From: Bacteroidales bacterium
GTDB taxonomy: Bacteria; Bacteroidota; Bacteroidia; Bacteroidales; UBA10428
Direction: 5' to 3'
Length of the DNA stretch: 32,128 bases
NCBI GenBank assembly: GCA_016935435.1
Contig: JAFGQZ010000065.1
Coordinates: forward strand, 1-32,128
Below, piece by piece: positions 25,207 through 32,128 of this stretch. A program made the translations under genes and the position numbers. The stretch's first letter is position 1; each line of letters begins with the position of its first letter. Below the pieces are notes generated by a model that did not search any database, was not told the origin of the DNA, and worked only from the letters and a program-made list of their open reading frames with translations.

Positions 25207-26058
25207 TTATTCTGTAACCGGGTCGATTTCAACCCTGAATTCTGCTGGTTTACAATGATTCGGGAACGAGGTAATTATAATATCGACACCTGTTGAAGCG
25301 TATGCTTCGATGTTCTCGAAGTTTATGCCCCCGGCAGCGCCAATTTTTATCGAAGGGTTATTTATGCGTATTTCTTCGGTTAATTTTTTTATATCTTCGG
25401 GCAATATTCCTTCAATTTGTATAACGTCAACCGGGCTTTTGCTAAGTAATAGAGCTTCGTGGGCATTGTTTACCTCCACGGTAACGGGCCTTCCTGCTGC
25501 TTCTATTTTCATCTGCTCAATTTTATTTACCAATCCTTTTAATCCCCCAAAAAATTTGTAGTGGTTGTTGAACAACACAATATTTTCGGAAAGGCTCAGC
25601 CGGTTAATGTTCCCGCCGCCTACCAATACTGCTTTTGCGGCAATTTTGCGGGTGTAGGGTATGGTTTTACGGGTTGCTGTTATTATGATATCGGGGTTTA
25701 TGCGCCTTGCTTTTTCAACCATCAGCCGGGTAGTAGTGGCAATGCCCGAAGCATATTCCAACAGGTTCGACGAAACCCTCCAGATGGTATGCAAGTGCTT
25801 GGCAAGCCCTTCGGCTTCTAGAAATTTAACATTCCTTTCAATAAACTCGCCACTTAAAGTAACCAGGGTGGGCGAAATATTGAACTTGCTGAAAAAACGC
25901 ATAATTTCTTCGGTGCCACTAATTACTGTGGGATTTTTAGTATAAAACTGTATGCGCGCAATCTGGCTGCCGAATTTCGCCAGGCGTGTGGTCATATCGA
26001 AATAAGGCACATCTTCCAGCAGCAAACGGTCGAGTTCATCATCGGAAAAGAATATCAT
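25207..26058 (-). CDS. modD: ModD-like homologue of nicotinate-nucleotide pyrophosphorylase
   Basis: A 283-residue protein with the NadC two-domain fold. EDVPYFDMTT (15-24) and LHTIWRVSSNLLEYASGIATTT match the ModD branch. Compared with NadC, three active-site places differ: TRKTIPYTRK in place of TRKTxPGLR, GGGNINR in place of GGGxxHR, and LFNNH in place of the Lys-containing IKxNH. Thus quinolinate phosphoribosyltransfer is unlikely. ModD proteins often sit with molybdate transport genes and have no proven reaction; no molybdenum genes are in this window. It is convergent with the permease and divergent from the DoxX-like gene. Confidence 0.8.
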   Translation of the reverse strand: MIFFSDDELDRLLLEDVPYFDMTTRLAKFGSQIARIQFYTKNPTVISGTEEIMRFFSKFNISPTLVTLSGEFIERNVKFLEAEGLAKHLHTIWRVSSNLLEYASGIATTTRLMVEKARRINPDIIITATRKTIPYTRKIAAKAVLVGGGNINRLSLSENIVLFNNHYKFFGGLKGLVNKIEQMKIEAAGRPVTVEVNNAHEALLLSKSPVDVIQIEGILPEDIKKLTEEIRINNPSIKIGAAGGINFENIEAYASTGVDIIITSFPNHCKPAEFRVEIDPVTE

Positions 26059-26247
26059 AATCAGGTTAGAATTAATGTGTAACGAATTTTTTGGATGACT
26101 TTAAATTAAACAAAAAAAATGATGTGGCAATACTGGCACATAGTATTCGTATAAAACCCGGCCGCGTATTTGTTGTGCTGCCAAATGAACAAAATTTTGC
26201 CAATTGCTGTTATTCAGCTAACAATAACACCCAGAAAAATTAAAAAA

Positions 26248-26718
26248 ATGAATTTACCCGGAGCTGCTTTTGATAAAATTGATGTTGCTGCAACAAAATG
26301 GATGGCCAAGCATGGCTTGCTATTGTTGCGCCTTAGTATAGGTATTATTTTCTTTTGGTTTGGTTTTCTGAAATTTTTCGAAGGCCTGAGCCCGGCAGAA
26401 GGCATTGCCATTCGAACTATCGATAAGTTAACTTTTTTTCTTTTGCCCGAAAAAGTAATTATTTACTGGCTTGCCACTTGGGAAGTATTAATCGGTATCG
26501 GGCTTTTGCTAAATATTTACCTGCGGGCAACCCTTCTGCTTTTATACCTGCAAATGATTGGCACTTTTACGCCCTTGTTTCTTTTTCCCTCGGAAGTATT
26601 CCATGTTTTTCCGATAGCCCTTACCATTGAGGGGCAATATATAGTGAAGAACCTGGTTGTGGTAAGCGCCGGCATTGTGCTGGGTTCAACCGTTCGGGGC
26701 GGCAGGCTGCAACCCTGA
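26248..26718 (+). CDS. DoxX-like small membrane protein
   Basis: A 156-residue protein with four hydrophobic segments. The opening LLLLRLSIGIIFFWFGFLKFFEG is the typical first helix of DoxX/DUF417-like proteins, with FWFGFLKF as the best marker; a conserved-looking FPSEVFHVFPIALTIEGQYIVKN lies before the last helix. Function of such proteins is poorly defined. ATG 26248 after an A-rich stretch is preferred over the frame from 26170, which adds 26 residues of low-complexity polar sequence. Confidence 0.78.
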   Translation: MNLPGAAFDKIDVAATKWMAKHGLLLLRLSIGIIFFWFGFLKFFEGLSPAEGIAIRTIDKLTFFLLPEKVIIYWLATWEVLIGIGLLLNIYLRATLLLLYLQMIGTFTPLFLFPSEVFHVFPIALTIEGQYIVKNLVVVSAGIVLGSTVRGGRLQP

Positions 26719-26785
26719 CAGGGGAAAGTGCTACAATGGCAAAAGGCTTGTATTAAAAAACTACAGGAATTGGTTTTTCCGGGCA

Positions 26786-26820
26786 TAAAAAAACCGCCAT
26801 GGAAATGTTTCCGATGGCGG
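26786..26820 (-). terminator. Hairpin terminator for the LURP-one-like gene
   Basis: CCGCCAT (26794-26800) pairs with ATGGCGG (26814-26820), and GGAAA with TTTCC inside, leaving a TG loop and one bulged G. On the minus strand the stem is followed by seven T. It lies between convergent genes; the plus side has only a weak T-run. Confidence 0.85.
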
Positions 26821-26844
26821 GTTTATTTGAATAAAAAGGTCATT

Positions 26845-27432
26845 TTACTCCTTCAAAACCATATCAATGCACATTACAGCGGCCAGAATTATAATACGTA
26901 TCGGGTTGTTCCCGACAACATCGTCTGAAATTTCCAGCATATAGTTATCGGCAGAGGTAAACAACTCTTTGCCTAATCCGCTCCACTTTTTCGAAACCCT
27001 GGCAAACTCTGTGTTGTCTTTAATAAAACGGAAATCCCAGCTCGTCCATTTTCCTTTCAGGGTGCAAATAAACGCACCGTTCGGATCGTAAAGGTTAAAC
27101 CTGCCGCCAATGGAAAACAATTTTTGTTTGAAGCGGCCGGTTAACTTATCATTTTCATCCAATACCTCAACATCCGAAACAAACCAGGTTGTGCCTCTTT
27201 TCACTGTGAGCACTTTTTCGCCGGTTATTGTTTTTATTTCAATATGAAAAGGGGTCATCCGCTTATAATTGGTAAACCTGAACATTTTGGTGAAGAAACC
27301 AAGTTTTTCTTCACGACAGGCCATTATCATCTGTCCGGTTTGCGGATCGTAAATGTCGAAGTTGTTGGCAGCTTTAAACATGCCAACATGTTCTTTTACA
27401 AAGAACAGGTTTTTGTTCAATAGTGGGTGCAT
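26845..27432 (-). CDS. LURP-one-related / scramblase-like protein
   Basis: A 195-residue protein made mostly of short strands, as expected for the tubby-like barrel of LURP-one-related proteins. Recognisable points are NNFDIYDPQTGQMIMACREE, the repeat-like NLYDPNGAFICTLKG, and GTTWFVSDVEVLDENDK. The last residues (IIILAAVMCIDMVLKE) form a hydrophobic C-terminal helix similar to the anchor in phospholipid scramblase relatives. Bacterial members have no proven role. It is a single gene ending at a strong terminator. Confidence 0.8.
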   Translation of the reverse strand: MHPLLNKNLFFVKEHVGMFKAANNFDIYDPQTGQMIMACREEKLGFFTKMFRFTNYKRMTPFHIEIKTITGEKVLTVKRGTTWFVSDVEVLDENDKLTGRFKQKLFSIGGRFNLYDPNGAFICTLKGKWTSWDFRFIKDNTEFARVSKKWSGLGKELFTSADNYMLEISDDVVGNNPIRIIILAAVMCIDMVLKE

Positions 27433-27555
27433 ATCGGAGTTTGTTTAAATAGGGTTGAAAGATACCAGTTGCTATTGAAATATTATGTATAAGTTGTAAA
27501 AAAAAAATTGCCGGTGATGAGCAATGTAAATGATAAGACAAAGCTTAAGTGAAAA

Positions 27556-28023
27556 TCAATCCAGCTGTTTTGTCCAGAAATACATGGGCGGAGTGCAATC
27601 GGCAAACCCCAGGCTTTTATATAAATGTTGGGCGGCAGCATTGTCGTTCCGCACCTCGAGGGTTATTTTGGAGCAGCCGCTTTCGCGGGCTTTTTGGTTT
27701 ATATATTCAAGCATTAGCCGGCCAATGCCTTTGTCCCTTTGTCCTTTCAGCACAACAATGTCGTGTATGTTTATAAATGGTTTTGCGGCAAAGGTGCCAA
27801 AGCCAATAAAACAATTTGCAAGCCCGATAAATTTATTATTGTGGCGTGCCATAATACACAATTTTCCCGGGTGGTTTTTAAGGCCTTCAATAAGCCTTTG
27901 GGCACTGTATTTGTCATGAGGTACCTGTCCGCCCATTTCGTCTTCCATGTAATGGTTCATCAATTCGACAACCGCCTTGCAATGATCCGCATTGTCGAAA
28001 TCAACTTCAAAAACTTCAGCCAT
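27556..28023 (-). CDS. GNAT-family N-acetyltransferase
   Basis: A 155-residue cytoplasmic protein with one GNAT domain. The acetyl-CoA loop is GQRDKGIGRLML (Q-x-x-G-x-G type), preceded by INIHDIVVL and followed by ITLEVRNDNAAAQHLYKSLGF, the usual last motif. The acceptor cannot be told. ATG 28023 (MAEVFEVDF) is preferred over the TTG six codons upstream. It is divergent from lepA. Confidence 0.9.
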   Translation of the reverse strand: MAEVFEVDFDNADHCKAVVELMNHYMEDEMGGQVPHDKYSAQRLIEGLKNHPGKLCIMARHNNKFIGLANCFIGFGTFAAKPFINIHDIVVLKGQRDKGIGRLMLEYINQKARESGCSKITLEVRNDNAAAQHLYKSLGFADCTPPMYFWTKQLD

Positions 28024-28110
28024 ATTCGTTGTTTTGTGCAAATATCAGAATATTATTGAAAACTGGTTGCGATTTTGGTATTTCGGTAAAGGCATTTTCT
28101 TTTAAATAAA

Positions 28111-28118
28111 TATCTTTG
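28111..28118 (+). promoter_or_regulatory. -7 element of the lepA promoter
   Basis: TATCTTTG is a perfect TAnnTTTG, 29 bp before the lepA ATG, but no TTG is found at the expected upstream distance. Confidence 0.5.
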
Positions 28119-28147
28119 TGGCCGGTTTAGAATATCATTTTTGATTT

Positions 28148-29935
28148 ATGGAGAATATCAGGAACTTTTGCATCATTGCGCACATCGACCACGGAAAAAG
28201 CACCCTGGCCGACCGTTTATTAATGAAGACCCAAACCCTTTCGGAGCGCGATTTTAAAGATCAGGTTCTTGACAGCATGGATCTCGAACGCGAACGAGGT
28301 ATTACCATAAAGAGCCATGCCATTCAAATGGAATATACTTTCGAAGGGAAAAAATACAAACTGAACCTTATCGACACCCCCGGCCACGTCGATTTTTCGT
28401 ACGAGGTTTCGCGTTCAATAGCGGCTTGCGAAGGCGCCTTGCTTATTGTTGACGCCACACAGGGCATACAGGCCCAAACCATATCGAACTTATACCTTGC
28501 CATTGAGCACGATCTTGAAATTATACCGGTTTTAAATAAAATGGACATGGCCAGTGCTATGCCCGAAGATGTTAAAGACCAGATTGTTGATTTAATCGGG
28601 TGCCCGCGCGAGAGCATTATAGAGGCCAGCGGAAAAACAGGGCTGGGTGTCGATGAAATTCTCGAAGCCATTATTAAACGTGTGCACCCTCCAAAAGGCA
28701 ACCCCGATGCACCATTCGAAGCACTTATCTTCGACTCGGTGTTTAACTCTTTCAGGGGCATTTTTGCCTATTTTAAAATTGTTAACGGCACAATACATAC
28801 CAACGACCTGGTAAAATTTATGGCCACCGGCCGCGAATACCACGCCGACGAAATTGGGGTGCTGAAATTGAAGCCCATACCACGCGATGTGCTTAGTGCA
28901 GGCGATGTGGGCTATATTATTTCGGGCATAAAAACAGCCCGCGAAGTTAAGGTTGGCGATACCATTACCCATGTTAGCAACCCTTGCAAAACAGCCATTT
29001 CGGGCTTCGAAGACGTAAAACCTATGGTGTTTGCCGGAATATACCCGGTAGATGCCGACGATTATGAAGATTTGCGCGCCTCAATGGAAAAACTCCAGCT
29101 CAACGACGCATCGCTGGTGTTCGAACCAGAATCGTCGGCTGCACTGGGTTTTGGGTTCCGTTGTGGTTTCCTCGGGCTGCTGCACATGGAAATCATTCAG
29201 GAAAGGCTCGACCGCGAGTTCGACATGGATGTTATTACCACCGTGCCTAACGTGTCGTTTAAAGTTTTAACCACCAAGGGCGAAGTTATAGACGTACACA
29301 ACCCTTCGGGCCTTCCGCCGGTTACTAACATCGATTATATCGACGAGCCTTATATCCATGCACAAATAATTACCAAATCGGAATACGTGGGCCAGATCAT
29401 GAACCTGTGCATCGACCGCAGGGGTACGCTCAAAAACCAGTCGTACCTTACCAGCGACAGGGTTGAAATTACCTTCGAGTTGCCCTTGTCGGAAATTGTG
29501 TTCGACTTTTACGATAAATTAAAAAGTATTTCGCGCGGGTATGCTTCGTTCGATTACCATCAGACTGGTTATAAAAAAGCCGACCTGGTTAGGCTCGACA
29601 TATTGCTAAACGGCGAAATGGTCGATGCCCTGTCGGCACTCATACACCGCGACCATGCCTATAATTTTGGCCGTCGCATTTGCGAGAAACTAAAAGAACT
29701 TATACCGCGCCAGCAGTTCGAAATTGCCATACAGGCGGCTATAGGGGCAAAGGTTATTGCCCGCGAAACCATAAAGGCAGTGCGAAAAGATGTTACTGCC
29801 AAATGTTATGGCGGCGATATTACCCGTAAACGCAAATTGCTCGAAAAACAGAAAAAGGGCAAAAAACGCATGCGACAGGTAGGCAATGTCGAAATTCCGC
29901 AAACGGCATTCCTTGCAGTGCTGAAACTCGATTAG
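28148..29935 (+). CDS. lepA: Elongation factor 4 (LepA)
   Basis: A 595-residue translational GTPase that acts on ribosomes during elongation or initiation. GTPase motifs are AHIDHGKST (11-19), DTPGH (77-81) and NKMD (131-134); RGITIKS marks switch 1. The C-terminal LepA-specific part is complete, with [27 protein letters not shown] and [20 protein letters not shown] near the end. Length is normal. Single gene with a candidate promoter. Confidence 0.98.
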   Translation: MENIRNFCIIAHIDHGKSTLADRLLMKTQTLSERDFKDQVLDSMDLERERGITIKSHAIQMEYTFEGKKYKLNLIDTPGHVDFSYEVSRSIAACEGALLIVDATQGIQAQTISNLYLAIEHDLEIIPVLNKMDMASAMPEDVKDQIVDLIGCPRESIIEASGKTGLGVDEILEAIIKRVHPPKGNPDAPFEALIFDSVFNSFRGIFAYFKIVNGTIHTNDLVKFMATGREYHADEIGVLKLKPIPRDVLSAGDVGYIISGIKTAREVKVGDTITHVSNPCKTAISGFEDVKPMVFAGIYPVDADDYEDLRASMEKLQLNDASLVFEPESSAALGFGFRCGFLGLLHMEIIQERLDREFDMDVITTVPNVSFKVLTTKGEVIDVHNPSGLPPVTNIDYIDEPYIHAQIITKSEYVGQIMNLCIDRRGTLKNQSYLTSDRVEITFELPLSEIVFDFYDKLKSISRGYASFDYHQTGYKKADLVRLDILLNGEMVDALSALIHRDHAYNFGRRICEKLKELIPRQQFEIAIQAAIGAKVIARETIKAVRKDVTAKCYGGDITRKRKLLEKQKKGKKRMRQVGNVEIPQTAFLAVLKLD

Positions 29936-30102
29936 GCCATATTTTTACCAGGCAATAGCAAACTGGCAATATTGCATGATGCATTGTTTTGGTTTTCCCT
30001 TATTTTAAGAGGGCTGCAATAATATTTTTTATTTTTATACAGAAACAGGTTTTTGTATCGGTTTTTTTCATAAAATTGAACAATAACCAAAAAAGCTTTA
30101 TT

Positions 30103-30879
30103 ATGCAGTCGCATGTAATCGATTATAAAATTATCGGGCACGATGTTCAATTGGTAGAAATTGAGCTCGATCCTTTCGAAACCGTTATTGCCGAAGCCGG
30201 CGCAATGCTCTACATGGATCAGGACATACAGTTCGAAACCCGTATGGGTGATGGTGCCGAACCCAACGAAGGCCTGCTGGGCAAATTGCTCAAAGGTGCT
30301 GGCCGTGTTATTATGGGCGAAAGCCTTTTTCTTACCCATTTTACAAACCGGGGCACAACCAAACGTAAAGTTGCATTTTCGGCGCCATACCCCGGAACCG
30401 TTATTCCTTTTAACCTGCAACAATACAACGGCAACATTATTGTTCAGCGCGATACTTTTCTTTGTGCCGCCATGGGAACAAAAGTTAGTATGCATTTTAA
30501 CCAGAAACTTGGAAGCGGGCTTTTTGGGGGCGAAGGTTTTATACTGCAAAAGCTACAGGGCGACGGCCTTGTTTTTGGACATGCCGGGGGTACGGTCATT
30601 GAGCGCGAATTGCATGGCGAATCGCTATTTGTCGATACCGGTTGTGTGGTTGCCTATACTACAGGAATCGATTTTTCGGTATCGCAGGCCGGAGGGTTAA
30701 AATCGATGTTGTTTGGTGGCGAAGGGGTGTTTCTTGCCCACCTGCGCGGCCATGGTAAAGTATGGTTACAGTCGATGCCCATTCGAAAACTCATACATGC
30801 ATTGGCCCCGGGAGGCCGGAATTCGGGAAAAGAACAGGCCGGTGGTCTCCTGCGCGATTTGCTCGACAGTGGCAGATAG
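30103..30879 (+). CDS. AIM24/TIGR00266-family protein
   Basis: A 258-residue cytoplasmic protein. IDYKIIGHDVQLVEIELDP, then VIAEAGAMLYMDQDIQFETRMGDG, and later GEGFILQKLQGDGLVFGHAGG with SMLFGGEGVFLAHLRGHGKVWLQS, are the glycine-rich beta repeats of the TIGR00266/AIM24 family. No enzymatic role is known. ATG 30103 is used because the family starts there; the extension from 29989 is hydrophobic, A/T-rich and without relatives. Nearest neighbours are lepA upstream and an AT-rich gene downstream. Confidence 0.9.
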   Translation: MQSHVIDYKIIGHDVQLVEIELDPFETVIAEAGAMLYMDQDIQFETRMGDGAEPNEGLLGKLLKGAGRVIMGESLFLTHFTNRGTTKRKVAFSAPYPGTVIPFNLQQYNGNIIVQRDTFLCAAMGTKVSMHFNQKLGSGLFGGEGFILQKLQGDGLVFGHAGGTVIERELHGESLFVDTGCVVAYTTGIDFSVSQAGGLKSMLFGGEGVFLAHLRGHGKVWLQSMPIRKLIHALAPGGRNSGKEQAGGLLRDLLDSGR

Positions 30880-30980
30880 CTTTTGCTTGTTATTAGGATA
30901 CATTTGGGGGGATAAAAGGTAATTGTGTGCTTTGTTGGAAAACTGTTTCGACAAGATAATTAGCTTTTAAAAAAGTAAAT

Positions 30981-31703
30981 ATGGAAACAAAATCAGAGAT
31001 TAAAAAACTTGGCTTGATAGGTTCTTTTGCGATTTATATTCCTGCATCAATATTAATGTTTTGCCTGACAAAATATTTAATTCCTTATTTGAGTAATTTG
31101 ACTGGACAAGAAACAATACTGTTTTGGTTCATTGTTGCAGGATTAGGAATTTTTTCACCTCTGATAATAACTGGTTTATTTTTATTAAAATCTGAAGGAT
31201 TTCGGATTTCAAAAAAAACATGGATTGAACGTTTGAGATTTCGAAAAATTACAAAGAGAGACCTATTATGGAGTGTTGTTGGATTAATTTTAGTTGGATT
31301 ATTCAGCGGATTAATAATGAAAGGTTTGGAATTATTGATTGGTAAATTTGACCACTCGCCAGCTTTTATGTCATTTGAGCCTTTGACAAAAGGACGATAT
31401 TGGTTGCTTTTAGTTTGGGCTCCATATTGGATTTTAAACATACTTGGAGAAGAATTTTTATGGAGAGGCGTAATGCTGCCAAGACAAGAAGTTGCATTTG
31501 GTAAATATGCATGGTTAATTCATGGAACTGGTTGGGGATTATTCCATATTGCTTTTGGATGGCAGTTGTTAATTACATTGATACCTCTGATTTTCATTCA
31601 ATCATACATTGTTCAAAGGACAAAGAATTCATGGATTGGTGTAATAATGCACGGTGGATTAAATGGACCAAGTTTTATTGCTATTTGCTTTGGATTAATT
31701 TGA
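30981..31703 (+). CDS. CPBP/Abi-family intramembrane protease
   Basis: A 240-residue membrane protein with about seven hydrophobic segments. The CPBP signature is full: GEEFLWRG (Glu157-Glu158 and Arg162), His189 in GWGLFH, and His224-Asn228 in MHGGLN, forming the site of the Rce1-like intramembrane protease fold. Functions in this family range from prenyl-protein processing to bacteriocin immunity; nothing here points to one. Codons are dominated by A/T-ending forms such as tta, att, aaa and ttt, unlike the GC-richer lepA and AIM24 genes next to it, so it is probably a transferred gene. Confidence 0.85.
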   Translation: METKSEIKKLGLIGSFAIYIPASILMFCLTKYLIPYLSNLTGQETILFWFIVAGLGIFSPLIITGLFLLKSEGFRISKKTWIERLRFRKITKRDLLWSVVGLILVGLFSGLIMKGLELLIGKFDHSPAFMSFEPLTKGRYWLLLVWAPYWILNILGEEFLWRGVMLPRQEVAFGKYAWLIHGTGWGLFHIAFGWQLLITLIPLIFIQSYIVQRTKNSWIGVIMHGGLNGPSFIAICFGLI

Positions 31704-31876
31704 CAAATGACAAGAAAAAACACAGCACACAACAAATAACACCGGCCATGCGGGACATATAGCGGTATTTGGGCGTTTGTGTCCAGTAAATGTAACTCGG
31801 TGTAAACTGATAGGTTATCGACCCGTGCTCCAGGCACGACCCGGTGTTATCAACCTTTGGCAACAATTAAGGAAAA
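31704..31876. repeat. Structured cassette-like spacer with 10-bp inverted repeat
   Basis: ATAACACCGG (31736-31745) is the exact complement of CCGGTGTTAT (31841-31850). Inside lie two more stems: GGACA/TGTCC (31753-31757 with 31780-31784) and a perfect CGTGC/GCACG hairpin (31824-31838). The flanks carry ACAACAA on the left and TTGGCAACA on the right. No ORF. The base composition is richer in G/C than the two genes it separates. The size and multi-stem fold recall recombination or spacer elements between gene cassettes, but classic attC core sites are absent. Confidence 0.6.
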
Positions 31877-32128
31877 ATGGATGATATACAGTTACTAAGC
31901 AAACTTGAGGAAGAATTAAATTATAAATTCCTTGAAGAAGAATATGATATCGACGTTATGTATTATAGTTCTAAAGGTCGATTTTGCTTAAATGCAGAAA
32001 ATCGTATCATAGCATTAAATTTGTTTGAATTTAAACTAGATTATTTTCCTGAGATAATTTATCGATTTAAATATTTAAAGAAGCTAAATTTTAATAATAA
32101 TTTTCTTAAAACACAACCTTCTAAGCTT
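31877..32128 (+). CDS. Leucine-rich-repeat protein, 5' fragment
   Basis: An open frame of 84 codons from ATG 31877 runs to the window edge without a stop. After a charged start (MDDIQLLSKLEEEL) it shows two leucine-rich repeats of about 23 residues: IIALNLFEFKLDYFPEIIYR, then LKKLNFNNNFLKTQPSKL, with the LxxLxLxxNxL spacing. No signal peptide, so it is probably cytoplasmic. Such AT-rich LRR proteins in bacteria include Roco GTPases and defence-linked proteins, but what follows the repeats cannot be seen. The composition matches the CPBP gene upstream. Confidence 0.7.
   Translation, partial: MDDIQLLSKLEEELNYKFLEEEYDIDVMYYSSKGRFCLNAENRIIALNLFEFKLDYFPEIIYRFKYLKKLNFNNNFLKTQPSKL

Noticed and set aside
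29932..30549. 205-codon minus-strand frame over the AIM24 gene
   Set aside because: It runs through the intergenic gap and antisense to a recognised family; no motif and no start context.
31731..31860. Classic integron attC site
   Set aside because: The needed RYYYAAC and GTTRRRY core sites are absent at the stem ends, and no integron integrase is in the window.

Overview
The window is a piece of a Bacteroidota chromosome, probably Bacteroidales/Marinilabiliales-like. Evidence for this is protein families largely confined to or typical of the phylum (S46 dipeptidyl-peptidase, DUF4837 lipoprotein, DUF5362, stand-alone FtsX-type permease), promoters of the TTTG-N19-21-TAnnTTTG type instead of -35/-10 boxes, and the lack of strong Shine-Dalgarno sequences. 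Most of it is ordinary core genome with moderate GC. The last ~1.2 kb is visibly AT-rich and looks acquired.

Layout. Positions 1-1101: an initiator tRNA (minus strand) with its own promoter and terminator, then a YugP-like membrane zinc protease. Positions 1109-9454: a minus-strand sugar cluster of two GT4 glycosyltransferases, a HAD hydrolase, a glucosyl-3-phosphoglycerate synthase-like enzyme and a GH13_18 phosphorylase. It is followed, after a plus-strand yfiR-like gene, by a glycerate kinase. Read together these can make and dismantle glucosylglycerate-type compatible solutes: the synthase uses 3-phosphoglycerate, the phosphorylase would release glucose-1-phosphate and glycerate, and the kinase would return glycerate to glycolysis. 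Positions 9615-11262: a small DUF5362 membrane protein and a DUF4837 lipoprotein, then a 354-bp gap full of inverted repeats. Positions 11617-17511 (minus): tatA, rseP, dxr, an M23 peptidase, a ribbon-helix-helix-like small protein and a flippase, mostly envelope functions.

Positions 17628-22577 (plus): RNase HII, an S46 peptidase with the Gly marker of DPP7-type enzymes, a MarC-family protein overlapping RNase HI, and a SiaB/SiaC-type kinase-substrate pair. Positions 22786-25197: a large FtsX-like permease without a local ATPase. A near-consensus sigma-54 promoter and two activator-like repeats precede it. Positions 25207-28023: a ModD-like phosphoribosyltransferase homologue, a DoxX-like protein, a LURP-one-related protein and a GNAT acetyltransferase. 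Positions 28148-30879: lepA and an AIM24-family protein.

Positions 30981-32128: an AT-rich CPBP/Abi-family membrane protease, a structured 173-bp spacer with a perfect 10-bp inverted repeat, and the start of a leucine-rich-repeat protein cut by the window edge. This arrangement resembles a gene cassette region.

The points most worth following are the glucosylglycerate cluster with its unassigned HAD and GT4 enzymes, the sigma-54 promoter with paired upstream elements before the permease, the candidate autoregulatory operator of the small RHH protein, and the cassette-like right end. All identifications are by reading motifs; no database search was run.
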